Shown here: positions 57,082 to 64,000 of the stretch, piece by piece
Numbering within the stretch: position 1 is the first letter of the stretch
Layout of the letters: each line of letters begins with the position of its first letter
DNA from: Desulfobacteraceae bacterium
GTDB lineage: Bacteria > Desulfobacterota > Desulfobacteria > Desulfobacterales > Desulfosalsimonadaceae
Length of the DNA: 64,000 bases
Assembly: GCA_003599885.1 (NCBI GenBank)
Contig: QZKW01000035.1
Coordinates: 1 to 64,000, forward strand
Direction of reading: 5' to 3'
Program-made: the position numbers and the translations under genes
The notes under the pieces: model-generated
The model's input: only the letters and a program-made list of their open reading frames with translations
Database searches by the model: none
Told to the model about the DNA's origin: nothing

Positions 57082-59724
57082 CTAATCCGGTTTCGCCGAA
57101 GGCAAAACGGACAGAATTTCGCTTTTTATTTTCTCTATAAACTCAGTATCTTTTATTTTGAGTTCGCTTTCATCCCGCACATAAAAAACATCCACCACCT
57201 GGTCAACCTTGGTGGCCACTTTGGCCACCGCAATGTTCAGCCCCAAGCGGCTGATGACACTTGTGATCCTGAAAAGCAGCCCCTTAAAGTCACAGGCAAA
57301 CACCTCTATGATGGTAAAAAAACTGGAACTGTCATTGTCGACAACCACCCGGTTGGGGCGGCAGGATACCGTTATACCGTCTTTTTTCTCAAACGCCGTT
57401 GTCTGAGTCAGGCGGGCCGCCAGGTCCAGTTCCCCTGTCAGCACCGAACAGAGATGATTTTTAACCCGTTGCCAGCGCTCTTCTTCGAACAACTGGTCCG
57501 GCGGGGGTTCCACTGTAAAAATATCCAGCGCAATACCGTTTTTCCATGTATTGGCCTGCGCGTCGAGGATATTGATTTGGTTCAACGTAAAAACGCCTGC
57601 GATTTTAGAAAACAAGCCCGGCCGGTCTTTCGCGCATACCGTCACCATCCGGCTGTTGCGGGTGTCATCATGCCGGATGTCCCACACAAATGTTTCCTGA
57701 CCCAGGCGCTTGTATAAGTGGATATGGGTAATAATATCTTCAGCCGATGTAGAAAGCACATATCGGGGAGACATCCGGTCAAAAACCGCCCCCACGTCAA
57801 TGCCTTGGAAATCCTGACCGGATTTAAGCAGCACCGCCGCTCTTTTTTTATCAATACGATTAACAGCGCTTACCGTGGCGAACTCCCCTTTTTCCAGAAT
57901 TCCCAGCACTTTCAGGAAAAAATCCCGCAGCAGTGAAGCCGTCCATTGATTCCAGGCTTTCGGGCCGGTAGCCCGGGAATCAGCCACAGTCAGCAGATAG
58001 AGCATTTTCAATCGCCGAGGGTCCTTGATTTGACGGGCACAGACGATGGCGGTTTCTTCATCATTGATATCCCGGCGGGTCGCAATTTTCATCAGCAGCA
58101 GATGGTTTTCAATCAAAAACCTTACCGTATCGATATCTCTGGGCTCGTATCCCATTCGCCGCATCACGGCCTCAGCTATTTTCGCACCGGACAGGGAATG
58201 ACGTTCCCCCTGCCCTTTCCCGATATCGTGAAGCAGCGCGGCAAGGAGCAGCAGCCGTTTCCGCTTTAATCCGTGATACAGTTGCGCACTCAACTCATCC
58301 GGTTCCGGATTCTCCGGGCTACCGAACAGTTTCAGGTTCTGCACAGTTCTAAGCATATGCCGGTCCACGGGGTACAGGTGATAGGCGTCATACTGAATCC
58401 GATTGATAATACCGGCGTATTCCGGAATCAGGCTGACCAGAAACCCTGAGTTAAGCATCTGCTCCAGGACATTGAACGTGATGACCGGCAGCATCAGAAT
58501 AGTTTCCATGGCGTCACGGACCTGAAAAGAAGCCCGGAACCCCTCATCCACCAGATAACTGAATTCACGGACCAGCCGCACGGCCTCGCGGCTTAATGGG
58601 GTTTTCATCTGGGCGCTGAGTTCAAAAATATGAATCAACAGTTCAGGATTCGCCACAATGACTTCCGGCGACGTAAAGTTTAAACGGCCATTGTCTAAAA
58701 TAATACCGGGCACCCGGCTGATCTTTCCACCCGCCTGAAACCATTTACGTTTCCTGCCATCCCCGGACTCATATAAAAACAACTGCAGCTGGTTTTTGAT
58801 AAATGTCATGTGCGAATGAAGGTCTCCGAGAAACCGTTCCACCGCCGTTTGTGTTTTTTCATCTATGTATCCCATGGCTTCCGCCAAAGGCCGCTGATAT
58901 TCAAAATACAACTGGTCGCATTTTCGTTTCACCAGAAGATGAAGCTTGTTTCTAACATTCCAGATAAAGGAGAGCGCGGTGTGCAAGTCCTGATATTCCT
59001 GGAAAGACATCACCCCCTGATACTCCAGATCCCGAATCTCCTTAACATCATGAGTGGCTCCGGCCATCCACCGAAGGGTATGGTAGTCCCTGAGACCCCC
59101 CTTGCCTTCTTTTAAATTCGGCTGGAGGAGAAAAGTGGAATCACCGAAATCCTGATGGCGCTTTTCGTTCCTTTCAAGCAGCCAGCTGATCAGCTTTTTG
59201 GAATACCGGCTGACGATGCGGCTGTTGACCTGGTCCCTTAATTTTGAAAACACGGATGAACTGCCGCATACAAATCGCGCGTCCAGTATGGATGTCAGAA
59301 TTTCATAGTCATCTTTTGCCATGGCAACACACTCATCAACGGACCGTGTGGCGTATCCGACCTCCATCTTGAGATCCCATAGCGGGTAGACCATCTCCCG
59401 GATCAATGCTTCAGCAGCCGACGGCACCCGTTTTTGAAACACAAACAGCAAATCAACATCCGAATGCACGCACTGCTCCGACCGGCCGTAACCGCCAAGG
59501 GCCACAATCGCATAAGGATTCCGGATAAAATCCATTTCAGGTCCCACAGCGCTGGATTCAAAACAGCTCTGAAAATACTGATCGAGCATCAGGGCATGGC
59601 GTTTAATCAACGGGATCGTTTCTTCCGAGGTCGACGGAGACTGAAACAACGCCGATCGTTCCTCGGCCAGCTGGGCCGCATACATTGCAGGGACGGATTG
59701 GGTTTTGTTGATTGCAGTATTCAT
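57082..59724 (-). CDS. glnD: PII uridylyltransferase/uridylyl-removing enzyme
   Basis: An 880-residue four-domain sensor. Nucleotidyltransferase domain with VALGGYGRSEQCVHSDVDLLFVF (~residues 72-94). A GlnD-type UTase helical domain follows (LKEGKGGLRDYHTLRWMAGATHD). The HD hydrolase domain has LLAALLHDIGKGQGERHSLSG. Two C-terminal ACT domains sense glutamine (TVCAKDRPGLFSKIAGVFTLNQ and ~790-870, IIEVFACDFKGLLFRITSVISRLGLN). It modifies PII Tyr51 according to glutamine level. A sigma-54 promoter match (59758-59773) lies 34 bases upstream. The start has AGGTGAGG before it. Confidence 0.95.
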   Translation of the reverse strand: MNTAINKTQSVPAMYAAQLAEERSALFQSPSTSEETIPLIKRHALMLDQYFQSCFESSAVGPEMDFIRNPYAIVALGGYGRSEQCVHSDVDLLFVFQKRVPSAAEALIREMVYPLWDLKMEVGYATRSVDECVAMAKDDYEILTSILDARFVCGSSSVFSKLRDQVNSRIVSRYSKKLISWLLERNEKRHQDFGDSTFLLQPNLKEGKGGLRDYHTLRWMAGATHDVKEIRDLEYQGVMSFQEYQDLHTALSFIWNVRNKLHLLVKRKCDQLYFEYQRPLAEAMGYIDEKTQTAVERFLGDLHSHMTFIKNQLQLFLYESGDGRKRKWFQAGGKISRVPGIILDNGRLNFTSPEVIVANPELLIHIFELSAQMKTPLSREAVRLVREFSYLVDEGFRASFQVRDAMETILMLPVITFNVLEQMLNSGFLVSLIPEYAGIINRIQYDAYHLYPVDRHMLRTVQNLKLFGSPENPEPDELSAQLYHGLKRKRLLLLAALLHDIGKGQGERHSLSGAKIAEAVMRRMGYEPRDIDTVRFLIENHLLLMKIATRRDINDEETAIVCARQIKDPRRLKMLYLLTVADSRATGPKAWNQWTASLLRDFFLKVLGILEKGEFATVSAVNRIDKKRAAVLLKSGQDFQGIDVGAVFDRMSPRYVLSTSAEDIITHIHLYKRLGQETFVWDIRHDDTRNSRMVTVCAKDRPGLFSKIAGVFTLNQINILDAQANTWKNGIALDIFTVEPPPDQLFEEERWQRVKNHLCSVLTGELDLAARLTQTTAFEKKDGITVSCRPNRVVVDNDSSSFFTIIEVFACDFKGLLFRITSVISRLGLNIAVAKVATKVDQVVDVFYVRDESELKIKDTEFIEKIKSEILSVLPSAKPD

Positions 59725-59757
59725 TCCTCACCTTTGGGTATCTTATCGCATTAAGAT

Positions 59758-59773
59758 TGCAATGGGCATGCCA
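59758..59773 (-). promoter_or_regulatory. sigma-54 promoter upstream of glnD
   Basis: On the minus strand TGGCATG, four bases, TTGCA matches the -24/-12 consensus (TGGCACG-N4-TTGC) with exact spacing. Transcription would begin about 25 bases before the glnD start and run through amt, glnB and glnA. This fits NtrC-type nitrogen control. Confidence 0.8.
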
Positions 59774-59996
59774 GAATTAAAAAATAAATTTTAATTCATA
59801 TATTCAGATATTTATAAAATTTTTTAGACAGATTAATCACAACGAACCATACAAAATTGTAATAATGCGGGACATAATTGTAAATCAACCAGGCGATCAT
59901 GAAGATTGTAAAAAAATATATCTTGTTCAGGGACAAATGATCAATGAATAAAAAGGGGGATATCGATTATTCGGTATGAATGTTCCCATATTCCCC

Positions 59997-60027
59997 AAAA
60001 AAACCCGGACCGTTTTCACGGTCCGGG
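59997..60027 (-). terminator. rho-independent terminator after glnN
   Basis: CCCGGACCG (60004-60012) and CGGTCCGGG (60019-60027) form a perfect 9-bp GC-rich stem with a 6-base loop. On the minus strand it is followed by seven T. It lies ~58 bases past the glnN stop and separates its transcript from the glnD operon. Confidence 0.9.
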
Positions 60028-60084
60028 CTTAGGGTAATGACAACTTAAACGGCAAAGAAAAAAGCCTCACCATTTATATGAAAA

Positions 60085-62256
60085 TTATCTTGTGAAAAGC
60101 ATTTCCTGATATGTCGGCAGCGGCCACAGGTCATCTGCCACAACACCTTCCAGCTTGTCTGTAATGGCACGGATGTTCAGCATGGCCGGAAGGGTCTTTT
60201 CGCAGTAGGTTTTTGCTTCCGCCATAGCATCATCACTTTCATGGGCAATCAGCGCTTCCAATGTCTTTATTGCGGCCTTTAATTCAAGGATCAGCCCGGC
60301 GGTTTCTTTCAAGACAGAGTCATCGCAATCCACGCCCAGTTCCTTCATCTTCAGGCAGGAGTCGGCCAGGTCGGTCTGGTAACGAACAGCCGCCGGGTAA
60401 ATGATGGTCTTTGCCATTTCCACAACAGTCTTGGCTTCCACATCGATTTTCTTGTTGTATTGTTCCAGGTATATTTCATAGCGACTGTGCATTTCTTTTT
60501 TGGAAAGCACATTATATTTGCTGAAAAGCTCCAGGACATCATCCTCTATAAGCACGGGAAGCGCTTCCGGGGTGGTTTTCAGGTTAGGCAATCCCCGTCT
60601 GGCAGCTTCTTCATGCCATTCTTTGGTGTAGTTGTCGCCGTTAAAAATAATCGTCCCATGTTCGTCGATGATTTTTTTCATCACATCCTGAACCGCAGCA
60701 TTGAGTTTTGACGGATCGCCGGCAGTGGCGTTTTCAAGTTCGGTGGCAATATAGTCAATGGATTCTGCAAAAATCGTGTTCATGGCGACCAGGGGCCCGG
60801 AAACAGACTGATCGGCGCCCACGGCCCGAAACTCAAACCGGTTTCCGGTAAATGCGAACGGGCTGGTCCGGTTTCGGTCACCCGCATCCTTGGGAAGGTC
60901 CGGAAGCGCGTCTACACCGATTTGCATGACGCCGCATTCTTTTGAACAGGTGGCCCCGCCGTTTTTAATTTGTTCAAACACATCCGCCAGCTGTTCGCCC
61001 AGAAAAATGGAAATAATCGCGGGCGGTGCTTCATTGGCGCCTAGCCGATGGTCATTTCCGGCGGAAGCGACAACCGCGCGCAGGACTTTTGCATATTTGT
61101 GGACCCCCCGGATAATTGCTGCGCAGAATACGAGGAACTGGGCGTTTTCATGGGGCGTTGCGCCCGGATCCAGTAGATTGCCCTGGCTGGCATTTCCGAA
61201 TGAATAGTTGCAGTGCTTGCCGGAACCGTTAATGCCGGCAAACGGCTTTTCGTGCAGCAGGCATTCCATGCCATGTTTTTTAGCGATTTTTTTAAGGGTC
61301 ACCATGACCAGTTGCTGATGGTCGGTGGCCAGGTTGGCTGTTTCAAAAACAGGCGCCACTTCAAACTGTCCGGGAGCCACCTCGTTATGGCGGGTTTTTA
61401 CCGGGATGCCCAGCCGGTAAAGTTCAAGTTCCACTTCAAACATAAATGCCAGCACACGGTCGGTGATGGCACCGAAGTAATGGTCATCAAACTGCTGGCC
61501 TTTGGGTGATGGAGCGCCAAACAGGGATCTGCCGGCAGCCTGAATATCCGGCCGGAGGGAGATAAAATGTTTATCAATCAAAAAATATTCCTGTTCAGCA
61601 CCGCATGTGGCGGAAACGATTTTGCCGGAATTGTCACCGAACAGTCTTAATATCCGCTGCGCCTGGGCGTTGAGGGCCTGCATGGATCGAAGGATGGGCG
61701 TTTTTTTGTCCAGCGCTTCGCCGGTCCAAGATAAAAAGGCCGTGGGGATGCAGAGAGTGGCGCCGTTGGGGCTCTCCATGACATATGCCGGGCTGGTGAC
61801 ATCCCATGCCGTGTAACCTCGGGCCTCAAAAGTCTGCCGAATGCCGCCACTGGGAAAACTGGATGCATCCGGTTCGCCCTGGATTAAAGTTTTTCCTGAA
61901 AATTCGGCAATGGCGTTTCCGGACAAATCCGGAACCAGGAAGCTGTCATGTTTTTCAGCCGTTGCGCCGGTCAGCGGGAAGAACACATGGGCGTAATGGG
62001 AAGCGCCTTTGCTGATGGCCCAGTCTTTCATGGCATTGGCCACCACACCCGCAACAGAAGCATCTAAGATGGAATAATTTTCAACGGTTTTTTTTAAGGA
62101 TTTGTAAATATCATTGGGCAGCCGTTTTTTCATTACGGACATGCTGAAGACATTTTCTCCGAATTTATTGATGGAGTTTTCTTCCTTGTAAGGGATGGTT
62201 GTTTTTGCCGGTTTCATTTGGTTGATTGCAGAAATTGCTTTTGCTCTTGTGCTCAT
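60085..62256 (-). CDS. glnN: glutamine synthetase, type III
   Basis: A 723-residue GS III, much longer than GS I. Landmarks: the N-terminal GS III region ([21 protein letters not shown]), THYAHVF-type [87 protein letters not shown], and the C-terminal [18 protein letters not shown]. It is not adenylylated and usually serves during nitrogen starvation. A sigma-54 promoter match lies at 62333-62348. Its own terminator separates it from the glnD operon. Having GS I and GS III in one cluster gives two differently regulated enzymes. Confidence 0.95.
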   Translation of the reverse strand: MSTRAKAISAINQMKPAKTTIPYKEENSINKFGENVFSMSVMKKRLPNDIYKSLKKTVENYSILDASVAGVVANAMKDWAISKGASHYAHVFFPLTGATAEKHDSFLVPDLSGNAIAEFSGKTLIQGEPDASSFPSGGIRQTFEARGYTAWDVTSPAYVMESPNGATLCIPTAFLSWTGEALDKKTPILRSMQALNAQAQRILRLFGDNSGKIVSATCGAEQEYFLIDKHFISLRPDIQAAGRSLFGAPSPKGQQFDDHYFGAITDRVLAFMFEVELELYRLGIPVKTRHNEVAPGQFEVAPVFETANLATDHQQLVMVTLKKIAKKHGMECLLHEKPFAGINGSGKHCNYSFGNASQGNLLDPGATPHENAQFLVFCAAIIRGVHKYAKVLRAVVASAGNDHRLGANEAPPAIISIFLGEQLADVFEQIKNGGATCSKECGVMQIGVDALPDLPKDAGDRNRTSPFAFTGNRFEFRAVGADQSVSGPLVAMNTIFAESIDYIATELENATAGDPSKLNAAVQDVMKKIIDEHGTIIFNGDNYTKEWHEEAARRGLPNLKTTPEALPVLIEDDVLELFSKYNVLSKKEMHSRYEIYLEQYNKKIDVEAKTVVEMAKTIIYPAAVRYQTDLADSCLKMKELGVDCDDSVLKETAGLILELKAAIKTLEALIAHESDDAMAEAKTYCEKTLPAMLNIRAITDKLEGVVADDLWPLPTYQEMLFTR

Positions 62257-62332
62257 TTTGTTTTTCTCCGCATGGTTAATATTTTCATAAACAAATTTAA
62301 GATTAAAACCTTTTCCGTTTCATGGGGGAACT

Positions 62333-62348
62333 TGCAATCAGCATGCCA
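62333..62348 (-). promoter_or_regulatory. sigma-54 promoter upstream of glnN
   Basis: On the minus strand TGGCATG, four bases, TTGCA, with exact -24/-12 spacing and the same TGGCATG variant seen before glnD. It predicts a leader of about 65 bases before the glnN start. The rest of 62257-62590 is AT-rich and has no supported gene; no palindromic NtrC site was recognised. Confidence 0.78.
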
Positions 62349-62590
62349 ATGATGGTTTAAACTTATAAATATTTGATATTAAATAATATTTAAGTTATCG
62401 TAAAGCCATTAAAGCTCATTTAAATTACATTTTTGTCGTATTTTCAGGGGATATAGTTACATTTTTGTAATTATATTTTGCGATATGGGAGATAAAAAAA
62501 TATTCGGAATTCTCTTACGGACACCCTGCGGGATGAATCGACTTTCCCTTTCTCATTTGCCGGGCGGGCAAAAACCGCCGCCGCTCTCTC

Positions 62591-63103
62591 TTAATGACTC
62601 CGGCCACCCCTTCCCCTGTTTTCCATAACCCCTTGCTGCCGTCCGGGGGGCGCTCCTGTCCCTTTCAAGTGCTGATACCGTTTGATCATCTGTTGCTGCT
62701 GCATGGGCGGCATTTGATGAAATTGCCGGTACTGCTGGCGCATGATCCGTTTTTTTTCTGGAGGCAGAAGACGCCAGCGCTGAAATTTTTCCCGGATCTG
62801 CTGTTTTTCTTCAGGAGTCATCGACTGATACCGGGCGAAATTGTTTTTGAGTCTCGCCTGGTCTTCTTTTGAAAGCGATTGAAATTTTTTATAATTTTTG
62901 AGTATTGCATTTCTTCGGGCTTCCGGCAGGGATTTAAATGCACGGTATTGGTCGCGCAGCCGGTCCTTTTCCTGCGGAGAAAGGTTCTGCCAGATCCCGT
63001 TTTCGGACGAGGCGTCCTCATTGGCGCAAAATGACGGATCGGCATTCATGATCCAAATGCCCGCCAATAGGGTTATTAAAATTAAACTAATTTTCCTTTT
63101 CAT
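62591..63103 (-). CDS. exported DUF3106 protein
   Basis: A 170-residue protein. A signal peptide covers residues ~1-26 (KRKISLILITLLAGIWIMNADPSFC-A). The mature part consists of tandem helical hairpins of the DUF3106 type: WQNLSPQEKDRLRDQYRAF, ILKNYKKFQSLSKEDQARL, YQSMTPEEKQQIREKFQRW, LLPPEKKRIMRQQYRQF. A Gly/Arg-rich tail closes it. This domain is common in proteobacterial operons with ECF sigma factors and may bind outside the inner membrane, as a spheroplast-protein-Y-like sensor. ATG 63103 has GGGGAAG at the right distance. It is the last gene of the ECF-sigma operon. Confidence 0.8.
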   Translation of the reverse strand: MKRKISLILITLLAGIWIMNADPSFCANEDASSENGIWQNLSPQEKDRLRDQYRAFKSLPEARRNAILKNYKKFQSLSKEDQARLKNNFARYQSMTPEEKQQIREKFQRWRLLPPEKKRIMRQQYRQFHQMPPMQQQQMIKRYQHLKGTGAPPGRQQGVMENRGRGGRSH

Positions 63104-63353
63104 TGGTGTCTTCCCCATTGAAAATATCCAGATCTTCCATTAATTCCATGTTTTCCAGTATTTCCATCAGTTGCAGCATTTGGGCCATCTCTGCGATTTC
63201 CTTTTCTTCGCCAGCATTATCTTCCTCTGATATTTCCGGCTGAGGGTCCGGTGCCGACGTATCAGGTGTCGGCGTATCCTGGGCAAATCCCGAGTTTTCC
63301 GCCAACAGCAGAATGATCAAACCGATCATTATTATACGCAAGATGAGCCCCAC
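63087..63353 (-). CDS. small exported acidic protein of the sigma-factor operon
   Basis: An 88-residue protein. A hydrophobic segment with signal-peptide character (GLILRIIMIGLIILLLAENSGFA) is followed by a Pro/Asp/Glu-rich mature part, then a Met/Leu-rich acidic helix (AQMLQLMEILENMELMEDLDIF). I place the start at GTG 63353, just after the anti-sigma stop, with GGAAGAA upstream; ATG 63389, inside the anti-sigma gene, would add 12 residues. It overlaps the DUF3106 gene by 17 bases. The family is not recognised. It may be a periplasmic partner in the sigma/anti-sigma signalling set. Confidence 0.6.
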   Translation of the reverse strand: MGLILRIIMIGLIILLLAENSGFAQDTPTPDTSAPDPQPEISEEDNAGEEKEIAEMAQMLQLMEILENMELMEDLDIFNGEDTNEKEN

Positions 63354-63355
63354 AG

Positions 63356-63853
63356 CTAAATTTCTTCCATAGAGGAAATGGTTTCCCATTGCTCCAACAA
63401 CTCAAGATGCTGGACAACTTCAAAATCATCATACAAGTCAATATCTTCTGCTATTAAAAGCCCTGTTGAATCGCCTGCATCATCCAATGCCCTAAACGGG
63501 GTCCGGTGATACAGGAACACACCGGAAGCAATGACAAGGGTTGCCGCAGCAGCAGCCCATACCGGCCGGAATCCCCAGTCTCGCCAATTGAACCATGCCT
63601 TTCTCTCTTTGGCGGCTTCCATTGCATCCACTTTGCGCCAGAAACTATCGGCAAAATTGGCTGAAGGCTCCAGCTCTTCGGATTTGCGAAGCAGGCGATC
63701 GATTGACTGAATCGCTGCGTATTCATCCCGGCACAGATCGCAGGCCTCGAGATGCCGCACCACCAGACTCCTGTCTTTTTCAGACAAGTGCCCGTCCGCA
63801 AAAGCGGATAGCAGTTGATTCATTTTGGGATTTATGTTGCATGTTTTTTTCAT
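63356..63853 (-). CDS. zinc-finger anti-sigma factor
   Basis: A 165-residue anti-sigma factor. The N-terminal cytoplasmic zinc-binding domain (residues ~8-45) has the HxxxCxxC motif in VVRHLEACDLCRDEYAAI. A linker follows, then a single membrane-spanning segment (VWAAAAATLVIASGVFLY, about residues 97-114). The periplasmic part is short and acidic (AEDIDLYDDFEVVQHLELLEQWE). Its gene follows the ECF sigma factor gene after 10 bases, so it should hold that sigma factor inactive until a periplasmic signal. It is not matched to a specific RseA/RsbW type. Confidence 0.85.
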   Translation of the reverse strand: MKKTCNINPKMNQLLSAFADGHLSEKDRSLVVRHLEACDLCRDEYAAIQSIDRLLRKSEELEPSANFADSFWRKVDAMEAAKERKAWFNWRDWGFRPVWAAAAATLVIASGVFLYHRTPFRALDDAGDSTGLLIAEDIDLYDDFEVVQHLELLEQWETISSMEEI

Positions 63854-63863
63854 TAAGGTTCCC

Positions 63864-64000
63864 TTACAAAAAATCTTTCAACATCTCTTTTAACGACTGT
63901 CGGGCCCTGAAAATCAATGTTTTGACTTTGCCCTCCGAACAGGACATCTGGCCTGCGATGTCTTCATAGGAAAACTCCTGGTACGTTCTTAAGGCCAGCG
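63864..64000 (-). CDS. ECF-type sigma factor, C-terminal part, cut by window edge
   Basis: The last 45 codons are visible. They read LALRTYQEFSYEDIAGQMSC then SEGKVKTLIFRARQSLKEML, the sigma-4 helix-turn-helix that binds the -35 element in ECF-type RNA polymerase sigma factors. The gene continues beyond the window. It lies directly upstream of its putative anti-sigma factor. No start codon is visible. Confidence 0.85.
   Translation of the reverse strand, partial: LALRTYQEFSYEDIAGQMSCSEGKVKTLIFRARQSLKEMLKDFL

Overview
The window looks like a chromosomal segment of a Desulfobacterota (former deltaproteobacterial), probably sulfate-reducer-type bacterium. This is inferred from the mix of MopE-type calcium-motif repeats, short CFI-type C-termini, a GEMM-I riboswitch, GS type I plus type III with GlnD/Amt/PII, and the DUF3106/anti-sigma/ECF module. 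I cannot name a genus. The left part is AT-rich and the CRISPR-cas and nitrogen parts are richer in GC. No rRNA or tRNA gene was seen.

Layout. (1) 1-9412 (+): a polysaccharide locus. The window opens on a possible transposase tail that abuts a truncated nucleotide-sugar dehydrogenase. After it come three GT4 glycosyltransferases, an alpha/alpha-barrel protein, a Wzy-like membrane polymerase and three sulfotransferase-fold proteins, which suggests a sulfated exopolysaccharide. (2) 9509-13905 (-): a secreted beta-helix protein and a large lectin/MopE-type surface protein, with a c-di-GMP-I riboswitch in the leader of the latter. (3) 14483-17159 (+): an RCC1-repeat surface protein and a small FnIII/MopE protein, both ending in a CFI motif. 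(4) 17233-26073 (+): ACP, asparagine-synthase-like amidotransferase, NAD-synthase-like enzyme, acyl-adenylating ligase, two DUF362 proteins (one with a Tat signal) and a third CFI-ending surface protein. (5) 26100-30682 (-): hexapeptide acyltransferase, two SDR reductases, FabZ-like dehydratase, ACP and KAS III, a compact acyl-building pathway. (6) 30813-34526 (-): a secreted protein, a duplicated-motif protein, an atypical NarL-type regulator and a Wzx-like flippase. (7) 34850-40256 (-): FGGY kinase, FAD-linked oxidase, GntR regulator and a secreted protein.

(8) 40910-53468: a complete type I-E CRISPR-Cas system, all read from the minus strand in the order cas3-cas8e-cse2-cas6e-cas7e-cas5e-[Bro-N gene]-cas1-cas2-array. 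The array has 51 repeats of 29 nt and 50 spacers. Three features stand out: a Bro-N (phage-antirepressor-like) gene translationally coupled to cas1, an acidic insertion in Cas7e, and two spacers that differ by one base at crRNA seed position 8.

(9) 53838-62256 (-): a nitrogen-assimilation cluster, glnN (GS III) then glnD-amt-glnB-glnA. Good sigma-54 promoter matches lie upstream of glnN and glnD, with a strong terminator after glnA and another after glnN. (10) 62591-64000 (-): an ECF sigma factor (partial), its zinc-finger anti-sigma factor, a small secreted acidic protein and a DUF3106 protein.

The surface genes of (1)-(4) and the acyl genes of (4)-(5) together suggest a c-di-GMP-tuned extracellular matrix/attachment programme. 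That link is an inference from clustering and from the riboswitch.
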